Shown: positions 7,586-17,323, counted from the first letter of the stretch. The stretch: DNA of 51,164 nucleotides from Salegentibacter holothuriorum (GCF_900168045.1 NZ_FUYY01000011.1:1-51164), one strand, 5' to 3'. Notes: generated by a model not told the origin, from the letters alone. Translations and numbers: made by a program.

Positions 7586-9127
7586 TTAAGCTTTATCTAC
7601 AGCAACTTTATAGGTAGGATCTTCCAGAATATTTACTTCAATAATAGCATCTGCATTACTTAATAGGCTCCTACAATCTTCACTTAAATGTCTTAGGTGT
7701 AATTTCTTGCCTTGTTTATGATACCTTTCGGTAAGTTTATTTAATGCCTCAATTCCCGACATATCTACCACACGACTTTCAGAAAAATCTATAATAACTT
7801 CTTCTGGATCTTTTAAAACATCAAATTTATCATTAAACGCCTGAACAGATCCAAAGAAAAGTGGTCCATAAATTTCATAATGCTTTATACCTTCTTCATC
7901 TATGCGTTTTCTGGCACGAATACGTTTGGCGTTATCCCAGGCAAATACGAGAGCTGAGATAATTACACCCACAAGTACGGCCAATGCCAGGTTATGCAGA
8001 ATTATGGTTACTAAAGTTACTAAAACCATGACCAAAACATCAGATTTTGGCATTCTTCTAAAGGTTTTTAAACTAGCCCACTCAAAAGTTCCAACGGCCA
8101 CCATTATCATAACACCCGTTAGGGCAGCCATTGGTAATTGTTCTATAATATTTGCTCCAAACATGATAAAAACCAAAAGCATAATTGCGGCAACAATTCC
8201 CGAAAGTCTAGCTCTTGCACCAGAAGAAACGTTAATTAAACTTTGGCCAAGCATGGCGCATCCGCCCATACCAGAGAAAAAACCGGAAAGCATATTGGCA
8301 GTTCCTTGTGCTACGCATTCTTTATTTCCGCTTCCACGGGTTTCGGTAATTTCATCTACAATATTTAAGGTCAATAAACTTTCAATTAATCCAACTCCGG
8401 CCATAATTCCTGCATAGGGAAGAATAAGCATAAAGGTGTCCAGATTAAATGGAACCATTGGAATATGAAAAGGAGGGAAACCACCACTAATAGATGCGAT
8501 ATCGCCAACCGTTCTGGTGTCTATTCCAAAACCTATAACTAAACCAAATACGGTTAAAATGGCAACTAAAGAAGAAGGTATAACTTTAGTTAATTTAGGT
8601 AAAAGCCAAATAATTAGAATTGCAGTAATAACAAGACCAAGATAAGTATACAAGGGTGCACCGGTCATCCATTCTAAAACACCATTATCATTACGCACTT
8701 TAAATTGATCCAACTGAGAGGTGAAAATTATAATTGCCAGCCCGTTCACAAAACCAAAAATTACAGAATGAGGTACAAGCCTAATTAGCTTACCAAGTTT
8801 TAAAACTCCTGCAAGAATTTGTATTAAACCGGCAAGTACTACCGTAGCAAAAACATATTCTGGCCCGTGGGAAATTGATAGTGCAACTATAACTACTGCC
8901 ACGGCTCCTGTAGCTCCTGAGATCATACCGGGTCGGCCGCCTAAAATAGCAGTTATTAAACCCATAACAAATGCGGCATACAAACCGGTAAGAGGTGAAA
9001 GTTCAGCAATTAATGCAAAAGCAACCGCTTCTGGAATTAAAGCTAAAGCTACAGTTAGTCCCGCTAAAACTTCGGTTTTGTAATTTACTTTTTGTGAAAA
9101 ATCAAACAGATTGAAGATTTTTTGCAT
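7586..9127 (-). CDS. SulP family inorganic anion transporter with STAS domain
   Basis: A 513-residue inner-membrane protein with about 10-14 hydrophobic segments over residues 20-395 and the SulP N-terminal signature (EVLAGLTVALALIPEAVAFA). The C-terminal 110 residues are a STAS domain, with VIIDFSESRVVDMSGIEAL carrying the conserved D-x-S-G loop. Family members carry sulfate, bicarbonate or other anions, often with a cation; no carbonic anhydrase or sulfate-assimilation gene lies beside it to choose between them. It is the first gene of a probable two-gene unit with the 476-residue unknown protein. Confidence 0.94.
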   Translation of the reverse strand: MQKIFNLFDFSQKVNYKTEVLAGLTVALALIPEAVAFALIAELSPLTGLYAAFVMGLITAILGGRPGMISGATGAVAVVIVALSISHGPEYVFATVVLAGLIQILAGVLKLGKLIRLVPHSVIFGFVNGLAIIIFTSQLDQFKVRNDNGVLEWMTGAPLYTYLGLVITAILIIWLLPKLTKVIPSSLVAILTVFGLVIGFGIDTRTVGDIASISGGFPPFHIPMVPFNLDTFMLILPYAGIMAGVGLIESLLTLNIVDEITETRGSGNKECVAQGTANMLSGFFSGMGGCAMLGQSLINVSSGARARLSGIVAAIMLLVFIMFGANIIEQLPMAALTGVMIMVAVGTFEWASLKTFRRMPKSDVLVMVLVTLVTIILHNLALAVLVGVIISALVFAWDNAKRIRARKRIDEEGIKHYEIYGPLFFGSVQAFNDKFDVLKDPEEVIIDFSESRVVDMSGIEALNKLTERYHKQGKKLHLRHLSEDCRSLLSNADAIIEVNILEDPTYKVAVDKA

Positions 9128-9155
9128 CAGAATATAATTTTAATAAATTTTGGAA

Positions 9156-9171
9156 GCGGAATATTTTCCGC
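9156..9171. promoter_or_regulatory. Short perfect hairpin upstream of the SulP gene
   Basis: GCGGAA (9156-9161) and TTCCGC (9166-9171) pair around TATT, 29 bases upstream of the SulP start on the minus strand. It may be an operator or a 5' leader stem; no regulator can be named. The rest of 9172-9450 shows nothing I recognise. Confidence 0.3.
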
Positions 9172-9453
9172 AGAAAATAATGTTGGAATATAATAAATGT
9201 AAAATCTTAACTACCTAGGGCGGAGTAAGTGGAGACGAATTTTTGTTTATTCCTTGTTTCATAAGAGGCGGCAAAATTAGCCAATTATTTTTAATAGAAA
9301 AGTTTAGGGCTACTTAAGTGATAATTTTTAGTGCTTTGCGAATATGAAGCTGCTTGATTATCAATTTAATAATTAATTTTGATAGAGGATTGGGAGAAAT
9401 ACCTTTTTAGAAATAATTTGAACCAAAAGAAGATAACTATTACCTAATCGTCT

Positions 9454-9461
9454 TACCTTTG
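9454..9461 (+). promoter_or_regulatory. -7 promoter box for era
   Basis: TACCTTTG matches TAnnTTTG exactly and lies 19 bases before the era ATG, with GCAGC after it, a common form of Bacteroidota promoters. A -33 TTTG/TTG at the usual distance is not evident. Confidence 0.5.
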
Positions 9462-9480
9462 CAGCATAAAAATTATTAAA

Positions 9481-10362
9481 ATGGCACATAAAGCAGGATT
9501 TGTAAATATTATAGGGAACCCAAACGTAGGGAAATCTACCCTTATGAATGCTTTTGTAGGTGAAAAGCTTTCTATTATAACTTCTAAAGCTCAAACCACC
9601 CGCCACCGTATATTGGGAATTGTAAATGGTGAAGATTTTCAGATGCTTCTTAGCGATACCCCGGGAATTATAAAACCGGCGTACGAGTTGCAAGAATCTA
9701 TGATGGGTTTTGTTAAATCTGCTTTTGAAGATGCCGATGTTTTGATCTATATGGTAGAAATTGGTGAAAAGGAACTCAAGGATGAAGCCTTTTTTAATAA
9801 AATAATTGCTACCGATATTCCTGTTATTTTACTGCTGAATAAAATTGATAAATCTAACCAGGAAGAATTGGAAAGTCAGGTGCAAATGTGGACAGAGAAA
9901 GTACCTAATGCTGAAATTTTCCCGGTTTCTGCACTTGAGGGATTTAATGTAGCCGAAGTTTTTAACCGAATTATCGAATTGTTGCCTGAATCTCCTGCTT
10001 TTTACCCAAAAGATACGCTTACCGATAAACCTGAACGTTTCTTTGTGAATGAAATTATTCGCGAAAAGATTTTAATGCACTACAAAAAGGAAATTCCATA
10101 CGCTGTAGAGATCGATACGCAAGAATTCTTTGAAGAAGATAAAATTATTAGAATGCGAAGTGTTATTATGGTAGAGCGCGAAACACAGAAAGGAATTATC
10201 ATTGGGCATAAAGGTGCCGCTTTAAAGCGGGTTGGGGTAGAAGCCAGAAAAGACCTTGAGAAATTCTTCGGGAAACAAGTTCATTTAGAACTTTATGTGA
10301 AGGTGAATAAGAATTGGAGAAGTGATCAACGCCAGCTGAAGCGTTTTGGATATAATGACTAA
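9481..10362 (+). CDS. era: GTPase Era, 16S rRNA-binding ribosome assembly factor
   Basis: The 293-residue protein has the Era layout: a GTPase domain with G1 GNPNVGKST (12-20), switch-region threonines in AQTTRHR, G3 DTPGI and G4 NKID, then a C-terminal type II KH domain with the GIIIGHKGAALKRVG loop. Era binds the 3' end of 16S rRNA during 30S maturation. Length and motifs are standard and the start is fixed by the conserved AGFVNIIGNPN opening. It lies ahead of the second ribosome-assembly GTPase gene, der, but 370 bases with a repeat separate them. Confidence 0.98.
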   Translation: MAHKAGFVNIIGNPNVGKSTLMNAFVGEKLSIITSKAQTTRHRILGIVNGEDFQMLLSDTPGIIKPAYELQESMMGFVKSAFEDADVLIYMVEIGEKELKDEAFFNKIIATDIPVILLLNKIDKSNQEELESQVQMWTEKVPNAEIFPVSALEGFNVAEVFNRIIELLPESPAFYPKDTLTDKPERFFVNEIIREKILMHYKKEIPYAVEIDTQEFFEEDKIIRMRSVIMVERETQKGIIIGHKGAALKRVGVEARKDLEKFFGKQVHLELYVKVNKNWRSDQRQLKRFGYND

Positions 10363-10480
10363 CTTTTTATGAATTAGAATTTTAAAGCTTGTTTACAGGG
10401 AATTTAATTTAAAAAAACTTCAATTTTCTGTTTAGGAAACTTCCGTTTTCTAAGTATCGGGTAAACCCGAATTTTTACAC

Positions 10481-10488
10481 TAATTTTG
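10481..10488 (+). promoter_or_regulatory. -7-like promoter box upstream of der
   Basis: TAATTTTG matches the TAnnTTTG consensus and is followed by CAAACAAATAAA. It would place the MITE-like repeat inside the 5' leader of der, about 240 bases before its start. No clear -33 box is seen. Confidence 0.35.
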
Positions 10489-10510
10489 CAAACAAATAAA
10501 AAAGCCTGGT

Positions 10511-10646
10511 AGAAAAGTCTTGTTATCGTCAAGCTGAGCTCGTTTTAGCTTCTAATATCTTTATAATTTTAAGAAATTAGATCCCCGAATAAATTTCGGG
10601 GCAGGCTCTGAAGTAAATTCAGGATAACGATTAGAATACTTTTTTG
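10511..10646. repeat. MITE-like intergenic element, copy 1
   Basis: About 136 bases between era and der resemble the element at 21053-21194. Shared parts are AGAAAAGTCT/TGAAAAGTCT at the left end, CGTCAAGCTGA followed by a GTTTcAGCTTCTAA segment, TTAGATCCCCGA, and TTCAgGATaACG/TTCAAGATGACG near the right end. An internal hairpin CCCCGAA / TTCGGGG around TAAA is perfect. No coding frame lies inside. This is a short inverted-repeat element without transposase, of the kind common in Bacteroidota intergenic DNA. Confidence 0.7.
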
Positions 10647-10732
10647 ATTAGTCTTATAGTTTAGGAATCATATACATTTTCTGAATGTATTCAGGGAATA
10701 AAACCTCAATGAGGTATTAAAGAATAAATATT

Positions 10733-12040
10733 ATGGGCAATATTGTAGCCATTGTAGGAAGGCCAAATGTAGGGAAATCTACCTTTTTTAATAGATTGAT
10801 TCAACGCCGTGAGGCGATTGTAGATTCGGTTAGTGGGGTAACCCGTGATCGTCATTATGGAAAATCTGATTGGAACGGGCGTAATTTTTCTCTTATAGAT
10901 ACCGGTGGTTATGTTGTAGGAAGTGACGATATTTTTGAAGCCGAAATAGATAAGCAGGTTGAACTCGCTATAGATGAAGCTGATGCTATAATTTTTATGG
11001 TAGACGTTGAGAGCGGTGTTACTCCAATGGATGAAGATGTGGCACAATTGCTTAGAAAAGTTGATAAGCCTGTTCTTTTAGCTGTAAATAAGGTAGATAA
11101 TAATAAAAGACTGGAAAATGCAGTTGAGTTTTATTCACTAGGTCTTGGAGAATACTTTCCTATTGCCAGTACCAACGGTAGTGGTACAGGAGATTTATTG
11201 GATGCTTTAATTGAAGCCTTACCGGTAAATGAGAATGAAGCAGAAACAGAATTGCCAAGATTTGCTGTAGTAGGGCGCCCTAACGCAGGAAAATCTTCTT
11301 TTATAAATGCATTAATTGGGGAAGAACGTTATATAGTAACAGATATAGCAGGAACTACCCGGGATGCTATGGATACCAAGTATAATAGATTTGGTTTTGA
11401 ATTTAATCTTGTAGATACTGCCGGGATTCGTAGAAAAGCCAAGGTTAAAGAAGACCTTGAGTTTTATTCGGTAATGCGATCTGTTCGTGCCATTGAAAAC
11501 TGTGATGTATGTTTGGTGATTTTAGATGCTACCCGCGGATTTGACGGTCAGGTTCAGAATATTTTTTGGCTGGCACAAAGAAACCGAAAAGGAATCGTGA
11601 TTCTAGTTAATAAATGGGATTTGGTTGAAGATAAGGAAACCAATACCATGAAAGAGTTTGAAGCAATGATTAGGCGTGAAATAGAACCTTTTACAGATGT
11701 GCCTATTGTTTTTATGTCGGTTCTTACCAAGCAGCGTATTTTTAAAGCTATAGAAACTGCTGTAAAGGTTTTTGAGAATCGTAGTAAGAAAATTAAAACC
11801 CGCGAGCTTAACGATATAATGCTTCCAATAATTGAGCAAACTCCGCCGCCGGCTTATAAAGGGAAATATGTAAAGATCAAATTTTGCACCCAATTACCAA
11901 CGCCGCAGCCGCAATTTGCGTTTTTCTGTAATCTTCCTCAATATGTGAGAGATCCTTATAAACGTTTTATAGAGAACAAGTTGAGAAAAGAATTCGATCT
12001 TAATGGTGTGCCTATCTCAGTGTATTTCAGGAAAAAATAG
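10733..12040 (+). CDS. der: GTPase Der (EngA), 50S ribosome assembly
   Basis: The 435-residue protein contains two GTPase domains in tandem, with G1 motifs GRPNVGKST (about 8-16) and GRPNAGKSS (about 180-188), G3 DTGGY and DTAGI, and G4 NKVD and NKWD, followed by a C-terminal KH-like domain ending in [12 protein letters not shown]. This arrangement is unique to Der/EngA, which is needed for late 50S assembly. The length is normal and the ATG at 10733 gives the standard [16 protein letters not shown] opening. Confidence 0.98.
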   Translation: MGNIVAIVGRPNVGKSTFFNRLIQRREAIVDSVSGVTRDRHYGKSDWNGRNFSLIDTGGYVVGSDDIFEAEIDKQVELAIDEADAIIFMVDVESGVTPMDEDVAQLLRKVDKPVLLAVNKVDNNKRLENAVEFYSLGLGEYFPIASTNGSGTGDLLDALIEALPVNENEAETELPRFAVVGRPNAGKSSFINALIGEERYIVTDIAGTTRDAMDTKYNRFGFEFNLVDTAGIRRKAKVKEDLEFYSVMRSVRAIENCDVCLVILDATRGFDGQVQNIFWLAQRNRKGIVILVNKWDLVEDKETNTMKEFEAMIRREIEPFTDVPIVFMSVLTKQRIFKAIETAVKVFENRSKKIKTRELNDIMLPIIEQTPPPAYKGKYVKIKFCTQLPTPQPQFAFFCNLPQYVRDPYKRFIENKLRKEFDLNGVPISVYFRKK

Positions 12041-12144
12041 TTTCTTCGTTAAACTTTAGAACAAATCAGTAGTCTAACTATCAATATAGTTTGCGAGACA
12101 TGCTATTGTCTTGGTTTATTCACAGTTTAACATCTACACTCTAA

Positions 12145-14871
12145 ATGAGAATTCTTTTATCGTTTGCCTTACTTTTCCTGGTGGGAAACCTAACAGCTCA
12201 AAATTTTGAAATTAATGGAATAGTAACCAGCCCAGAGGGTGAACCCCTGGAGTCAGCCACGGTTTACCTTGAAAAGCCTGCAGACAGTAGTTTGGTTACG
12301 TACACTATTTCAGATAAGTCCGGTAGCTTTCAACTTGCCGGAAAAGGCAAGCCTGAACTTATTAATTTACTCATTTCTTATGCCGGGTTTAAAACTCATA
12401 GCCAGAAGGTAGAAATTGCTGAAGAACTCAACCTGGGTACAATAAAAATGCAGGTGGCCGATAATGCTTTAGATGAAATAACAATTACTTCTTCCCGGGC
12501 TCCAGTAACAATTAAAAGAGATACCCTGGAGTTTAATGCTGATTCTTTTAATACCCGGCAGGATGCAAATTTGGAGGAGTTAATGCGAAAACTACCCGGC
12601 GTAGAAGTAAGTAATAATGGTGAGATTACCATAAATGGCAAGCCGGTATCAAGGATTCTTGTAAACGGAGAAGAATTTTTTGGTGACGACCCTAAAATTG
12701 CTACTAAAAATCTTCCGAAAGAAATTATTGATAAAATACAGGTAACCGATACTAAAACCCGTTCAGAAGAATTTACCGGGAAAGCTGGAGATCCAGATAA
12801 TAAGACCGTAAATATAACCGTAAAAGAAGATAAGAATAAGGGGTATTTTAGCAGGGCAACTGCCGGCGGAGGAACTAATGAGCGTTATGAACTTAGTGCA
12901 ATTGGCAACTATTTTAAAGATAATCTTAGATTAAGCGTATTAACAAGCTCAAATAATATTAATAGCTCAGGATTTAGTTACGATGAAGTTTATGGTATGA
13001 TGGGCCGTAGCTCTGGAAGGAATGTTTTTGGCAGCAATGGAGGTGGCATAACAAAAGCCGAAACAGCAGGGCTTAATTTTGTGAATAAATGGGATGATAA
13101 AATTAAATTAAGTGCTGATTATTTTTTTGGGAAAAACGATACCGAAAGACGCACTTCAGTTCAGCGGGAAAACATTCTGCCTGATTCCCGATATTTTACT
13201 AATTCTAATCAAGAGAGTAATTTAATTAATAACAGTCATCGGGCTAATGTTCGTTTTGAAGTTGAGTTTGATTCGCTTACAAGGCTTTCTATAAGGCCGA
13301 ATTTCAATATTAATTCAGGGAATTCGTTGCGTAATAGCTTTACAGAATCTTTGGATGGAGACCAGAATCTTATAAATAATACCGAGACTTTTGATAACGA
13401 AGAATTACAAAGTGCAAATTTTAATAATGGGATAGATTTTATTAAACGTTTTGGTAGTAGGGGCGCATATCTTCAAATGGAGTTCTCTAATAATCATAGC
13501 AGGCAGGAGAATGATAATTTTTATTATTCAGAAAGTGTATTCTTTGAAAATAACGAAGAAGTTACCGAAATTCAAGATCAGTTTATAGACGAAGATCAAG
13601 ATAGGAACTCCTATAATTTCGAGGCTAACCAACGTAGCGTTTTAGCAGATCAGCTATTTTTCGATGTTTCTTATGATTTTGAATACGAGAACGCAACTAA
13701 TAAGCGCTATGTATACGAATCTGAAGGAGCAGTGGGAACTTATAATTCTCTTAATCAGCTTTTAAGTAGTGATTTTGAAGTAATCAGTAGAAGGCATATT
13801 CCTAGCCTGGGTTTAAATTATGAAGGAGAAACCTGGCGAATTAATACCAATTTTGGCCTATTGCATACCAGTCTGGAAAATAACAATTTTTTAGAATCCA
13901 CTACTTTTGAGAATACTTATGATAATTTATTTATGCGCGCTGAAGTTCGCTATGAGATAGAACGTTCAAAAAGCTTGTCTATACGGTATGATACTGATGT
14001 GAATATTCCCTCAATTAACCAGTTGCAACCGGTAGTAAACCGAACGAATCCTTTAAATATTATTGTAGGTAACCCCGAGTTAAGTCCTACCTATGAGCAA
14101 AATATAAGGCTGAATTATCGAAATTATAATTTTGCCACACGAACGGGTGTTTTTAGTTGGCTAAGGGCCAGTTTTACTAATAATAATGTAGTTTCTGTTA
14201 CAACAATAAACGAAGATTTAGTTAGAAATACCACTTATACCAATGTAGATGGAGCTGTAAATTTAAATCTTGGTTCTTTTTATAGTAAACAATACAAAGT
14301 AGATGGCCGGGAGTTTAGGTACAGAGCGGGATTAAATGGTAATTATAATAAAAACATAGGTTTTACCAACGCAGTGCAATATAAAGCAGAGCGTTATTCT
14401 GTAAGTCCCAGTATTCGTTTAACCTATGGCATTGAAGAGTTATTTGACCTTAATCCAAGTTACGAACTAACCTATAATAGCACTAAGTACGATATTAATG
14501 CTAATAGAAATGAAGATTTTATAAATCATCGTATTGGTTTTGAAGCCACTTCCTATTGGCCAAAAAATGTGGTTTTTGGAAACGATATTTCCTATAATTA
14601 TTTCGGAAATGTTTCTCCGGGTTTTGATAATACTTCGCTTTTATGGAACATGAGTCTGGGGTACCAGTTTCTAAACGATGATGCTACTTTAAAAGTAACT
14701 GTTTTTGATGTTTTAGATCAGAATATTGATACGCGACGCACTATAGGAGACGATTTTATACAAGACTCCAGCAGTCTTATACTAACCCAATATGCAATGC
14801 TGAGTTTCACTTACAAGCTTAGCAATTTTGGAGGTGGTAGTATGCCTAACAGTAGAATGAGAAGAAGGTAG
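12145..14871 (+). CDS. Outer-membrane beta-barrel protein with CarboxypepD_reg and plug-like domains
   Basis: A 908-residue exported protein with a signal peptide ending at LTAQ. Residues about 20-100 form a carboxypeptidase-regulatory-like domain (INGIVTSPEGEPLESATVYL), residues about 105-205 a TonB-receptor plug-like domain (LMRKLPGVEVSNNGEITING), and the rest a long beta-barrel region rich in Asn, Tyr and aromatic strands, ending in a basic NSRMRRR tail. This matches the flavobacterial 'outer membrane beta-barrel family' related to TonB-dependent receptors. No clear TonB box or partner SusD gene is present, so the cargo, if any, is unknown. It appears to be a single-gene unit. Confidence 0.9.
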   Translation: MRILLSFALLFLVGNLTAQNFEINGIVTSPEGEPLESATVYLEKPADSSLVTYTISDKSGSFQLAGKGKPELINLLISYAGFKTHSQKVEIAEELNLGTIKMQVADNALDEITITSSRAPVTIKRDTLEFNADSFNTRQDANLEELMRKLPGVEVSNNGEITINGKPVSRILVNGEEFFGDDPKIATKNLPKEIIDKIQVTDTKTRSEEFTGKAGDPDNKTVNITVKEDKNKGYFSRATAGGGTNERYELSAIGNYFKDNLRLSVLTSSNNINSSGFSYDEVYGMMGRSSGRNVFGSNGGGITKAETAGLNFVNKWDDKIKLSADYFFGKNDTERRTSVQRENILPDSRYFTNSNQESNLINNSHRANVRFEVEFDSLTRLSIRPNFNINSGNSLRNSFTESLDGDQNLINNTETFDNEELQSANFNNGIDFIKRFGSRGAYLQMEFSNNHSRQENDNFYYSESVFFENNEEVTEIQDQFIDEDQDRNSYNFEANQRSVLADQLFFDVSYDFEYENATNKRYVYESEGAVGTYNSLNQLLSSDFEVISRRHIPSLGLNYEGETWRINTNFGLLHTSLENNNFLESTTFENTYDNLFMRAEVRYEIERSKSLSIRYDTDVNIPSINQLQPVVNRTNPLNIIVGNPELSPTYEQNIRLNYRNYNFATRTGVFSWLRASFTNNNVVSVTTINEDLVRNTTYTNVDGAVNLNLGSFYSKQYKVDGREFRYRAGLNGNYNKNIGFTNAVQYKAERYSVSPSIRLTYGIEELFDLNPSYELTYNSTKYDINANRNEDFINHRIGFEATSYWPKNVVFGNDISYNYFGNVSPGFDNTSLLWNMSLGYQFLNDDATLKVTVFDVLDQNIDTRRTIGDDFIQDSSSLILTQYAMLSFTYKLSNFGGGSMPNSRMRRR

Positions 14872-14888
14872 AGTTATATATAATTGCT

Positions 14889-15036
14889 CCCCTCCTTGCA
14901 AGGAGGGGAATAAATTCAGCAGCGCTGAAGAAAGGGATGGTTCCATATTCCAATTTGGAATTCCATACGGCTTTTTTAGGAAGTTATTCCTCCAGCCTAG
15001 GGCTTCCTCCCTTTGAAAAAAGGGAAGGAGCTTTAT
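14889..15036. repeat. Palindrome-rich intergenic repeat region
   Basis: This gene-free stretch begins with a perfect 20-base palindrome (14889-14908, CCCCTCCTTGCAAGGAGGGG), contains ATTCCAA/TTGGAAT arms near 14947-14962, and ends with a second stem in which CTCCCTTT pairs with AAAGGG-AAGGAG near 15007-15031. The purine/pyrimidine-rich arms resemble the element at 39322-39385. It may also terminate transcription from both flanking convergent genes. Confidence 0.55.
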
Positions 15037-15151
15037 GAAATTCTAAATTGAATTTGAGGAAAATTACTTTCCGATTATAACCTCACTAAATTGTAGGACT
15101 GAGAACTGCCTATTGGCTTCACACTGCCAACTGAATTACTGCTAACTAAAA

Positions 15152-15949
15152 CTACCAGCTTCCACCGGCACCGCCGCCGCCAAAGCCTCCGCCGCCGAAA
15201 CCGCCACTAAAGCCGCCTCCACCGCCAAAACCTCCACCAGAGCTGCCTCCGCCAAAAGTACCGCGCCCTAGAGAGCTTAAGATAATAGCATCTAGGAAAG
15301 TGTCTCCTGCGCTTCTTCGGCCACCGTTACGACCACCGCCGCCACGCCGTTTAAAAAACGAAATAATAATGACCACAAAAATAATTAGCATAACAATTCC
15401 TTGGAGGGGAAAACCTCTTTCTGAATTTTGCGCTTGCGGTGTGCCTTTAAAAGTGCCTGATAATACCTGGAAAATAGCAGTAGTTCCTGCGTCCAGGCCG
15501 TTGTAATAACTGCCGTTCCTAAATTCAGGAAGAATTACCTGTTCAATTATTTGTTTACTGCGAGCATCAGTAAGATATTCTTCCAGTCCATATCCTGTGG
15601 TAATCCAAATTTTACGGTCGTTCTCGGCAACCAGTACTAAAAGACCGTTATCTTTTTCATTTTGTCCAATTCCCCATTCCTGCGCCCATTCTGCAGCGTA
15701 GACACCTTCATATTCGCCTTGTAAAGACGCTATTGTAGCGATTACGATTTGAGTTGAAGTGGTATCGGCATAGTTAATTAGCTTTTGTTCTAACTGTTTT
15801 TCTTCAGAAGAAGATAAAATATCGGCTCCATCGTAAACACTGGTTTCTTCTGCCGGTTTAGGTGGAATATCGCGCTGTGCAAATATAAAACCCGAAAAAA
15901 CGAGGAAAAACAGAAATAGTACTTTGAATCTTTTATTGAAATGTGGCAT
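15152..15949 (-). CDS. TPM domain protein with signal peptide and glycine-rich tail (YgcG-like)
   Basis: A 265-residue envelope protein. Residues 1-24 are a signal peptide ending in FAQ; residues about 38-165 form a TPM (DUF477) domain (VYDGADILSSSEEKQLEQKL, IATIASLQGEYEG, GYGLEEYLTD); residues about 183-202 are a transmembrane helix followed by RRGGGGRNGGRR; the last 40 residues are mostly glycine, serine and phenylalanine, ending GGAGGSW. The gene is the last of a five-gene operon and its start touches the stop of the preceding TPM gene with no gap. TPM proteins often accompany LemA. The exact biochemical role is unsettled. Confidence 0.93.
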   Translation of the reverse strand: MPHFNKRFKVLFLFFLVFSGFIFAQRDIPPKPAEETSVYDGADILSSSEEKQLEQKLINYADTTSTQIVIATIASLQGEYEGVYAAEWAQEWGIGQNEKDNGLLVLVAENDRKIWITTGYGLEEYLTDARSKQIIEQVILPEFRNGSYYNGLDAGTTAIFQVLSGTFKGTPQAQNSERGFPLQGIVMLIIFVVIIISFFKRRGGGGRNGGRRSAGDTFLDAIILSSLGRGTFGGGSSGGGFGGGGGFSGGFGGGGFGGGGAGGSW

Positions 15950-16390
15950 TTATCCTTTTGAAATTTCGTTGGAGAGTTCGTCTCGGGTGTCATCACTATA
16001 CGGAAAATGTTTTTTAAGTTGCTGGCCTGCGGTTAGAATACCATTTACCAGGCCTTGCTTAAATTCTCCCTTTTTAAATTTATCTACAATGGCATCTTTG
16101 GTGCTTTCCCAAAAATCGTCTGGAACTACATCATTAATACCTTTATCGCCATAGATCACAAAATTGTGATCTTCTACAGCAACATAAATAAGCACGCCAT
16201 TATCGTGCTTGGTATTATCCATTTTTAGCATATGAAAAACTTCCATAGCGCGATCAAAAATATCTTTTTCGCCGGTGGTTTTTTCCAGGTGAACCCTTAC
16301 CTCGCCAGAGGTGTGGCTTTCTGCTTTCCTAATGGCTTCAATGATTTCTTCTTCGTCTTTTTTACTTAAAAAATCTTCAACTTTACTCAT
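15950..16390 (-). CDS. TPM domain protein, cytoplasmic-type
   Basis: A 146-residue protein with no signal peptide, consisting mainly of a TPM domain: HTSGEVRVHLEK, FHMLKMDNTKHDNGVLIYVA, FVIYGDKGINDVVPDDFW. It begins 5 bases after the lemA stop and abuts the second TPM gene. The paired short and long TPM proteins with LemA form a recurring flavobacterial gene set, suggesting they act together at the inner membrane; that is inference from gene order. Confidence 0.92.
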   Translation of the reverse strand: MSKVEDFLSKKDEEEIIEAIRKAESHTSGEVRVHLEKTTGEKDIFDRAMEVFHMLKMDNTKHDNGVLIYVAVEDHNFVIYGDKGINDVVPDDFWESTKDAIVDKFKKGEFKQGLVNGILTAGQQLKKHFPYSDDTRDELSNEISKG

Positions 16391-16395
16391 AGCAA

Positions 16396-16992
16396 TTAAA
16401 AATCAAATTCAACATCGGGGGCGTTTTCTGCACCTTCTTCTGCTTCAAATGGTGCTTTTCTTTCAAAACCGAACATTCCGGCAAAAATATTATTCGGGAA
16501 TTTTCTAATATAGGTATTGTATTGTCTTACCGCTTCGTTATAACGATTTCTCGCTACACTAATACGGTTTTCGGTTCCTTCTAATTGTGATTGTAATTGA
16601 AGAAAGTTTTGATTCGATTTTATATCGGGATATCTTTCAACAGAAACTAAAAGTCTTGATAAAGCTGAAGATAATCCGCCTTGTGCCTGCTGGAATTGCT
16701 GAATTTGTTCAGGATTTAAATTTCCGGCATCAACATTTACAGAAGTGGCTTTAGCACGGGCTTCAATTACATCGGTAAGCGTCCCACGTTCAAAATCGGC
16801 TGAACCTTCTACGGTACTCACCAAATTCGGGATAAGGTCACTTCTACGTTGATAGGCATTTTCAACATCAGCCCAATTCTTTAAAACACTTTCTTCATAT
16901 TCTACTGCGGTGTTATTTACGCCTGCGGTAAGGCTGTAAACTATAATACCCAGAACTACAATAACTATTACAGGAATTAACCATTTTTTCAT
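16396..16992 (-). CDS. LemA family membrane protein
   Basis: The 198-residue protein has one N-terminal membrane helix (residues 3-22) and the LemA domain with [20 protein letters not shown] and [20 protein letters not shown], then a conserved [20 protein letters not shown] segment. LemA has an N-out topology in other bacteria with a helical domain; its role is not settled. It starts one base after the MerR-type gene ends and precedes two TPM genes, so the five minus-strand genes are almost certainly co-transcribed. Confidence 0.95.
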   Translation of the reverse strand: MKKWLIPVIVIVVLGIIVYSLTAGVNNTAVEYEESVLKNWADVENAYQRRSDLIPNLVSTVEGSADFERGTLTDVIEARAKATSVNVDAGNLNPEQIQQFQQAQGGLSSALSRLLVSVERYPDIKSNQNFLQLQSQLEGTENRISVARNRYNEAVRQYNTYIRKFPNNIFAGMFGFERKAPFEAEEGAENAPDVEFDF

Positions 16993-16993
16993 T

Positions 16994-17323
16994 TTATAAC
17001 TGATTTTTAAGATTGATTAGTTTTGCTTTTACCCCTTCTAGCTTTCGAATTATCTCGAAGTTGCTAAGGGTTTTTTGTTTTTCTTCTTTTAAATGTGTTT
17101 TTGCACCTTCCAGGGTAAATCCGCGTTCTTTAACCAGGTGATATATAAGCTCTAAATTCTTAATATCCTCGGGGGTAAATTTGCGATTTCCCTTGGCGTT
17201 TTTTTTTGGTTTAATTACATCAAATTCCTTTTCCCAGAAGCGAATTAAGGAAGTGTTTACCTTAAAGGCTTCAGCAACTTCGCCAATTCCATAATATCTT
17301 TTATCTGGTAAGTTAAGGTGCAT
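16994..17323 (-). CDS. MerR-type transcriptional regulator, short form
   Basis: A 109-residue protein with a MerR winged helix-turn-helix ([20 protein letters not shown], residues 10-29; then [20 protein letters not shown]) and a short C-terminal helix instead of an effector domain. No metal-binding cysteines are present. The small size and its fixed place between an M23 peptidase and lemA suggest a dedicated regulator of envelope genes, possibly its own operon. Its ATG overlaps the M23 gene's TAA by one base (TAATG), indicating coupled translation. Confidence 0.92.
   Translation of the reverse strand: MHLNLPDKRYYGIGEVAEAFKVNTSLIRFWEKEFDVIKPKKNAKGNRKFTPEDIKNLELIYHLVKERGFTLEGAKTHLKEEKQKTLSNFEIIRKLEGVKAKLINLKNQL

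Noticed and set aside
7902-8417. 171-codon open frame opposite the SulP gene
   Set aside because: It is fully inside and antisense to a well-supported membrane transporter; the product shows the biased composition of a shadow frame.
15152-15300. Apparent tandem DNA repeat of GCC/CCG type
   Set aside because: It is simply the coding sequence of the glycine-rich tail of the TPM protein, not a CRISPR array or non-coding repeat.
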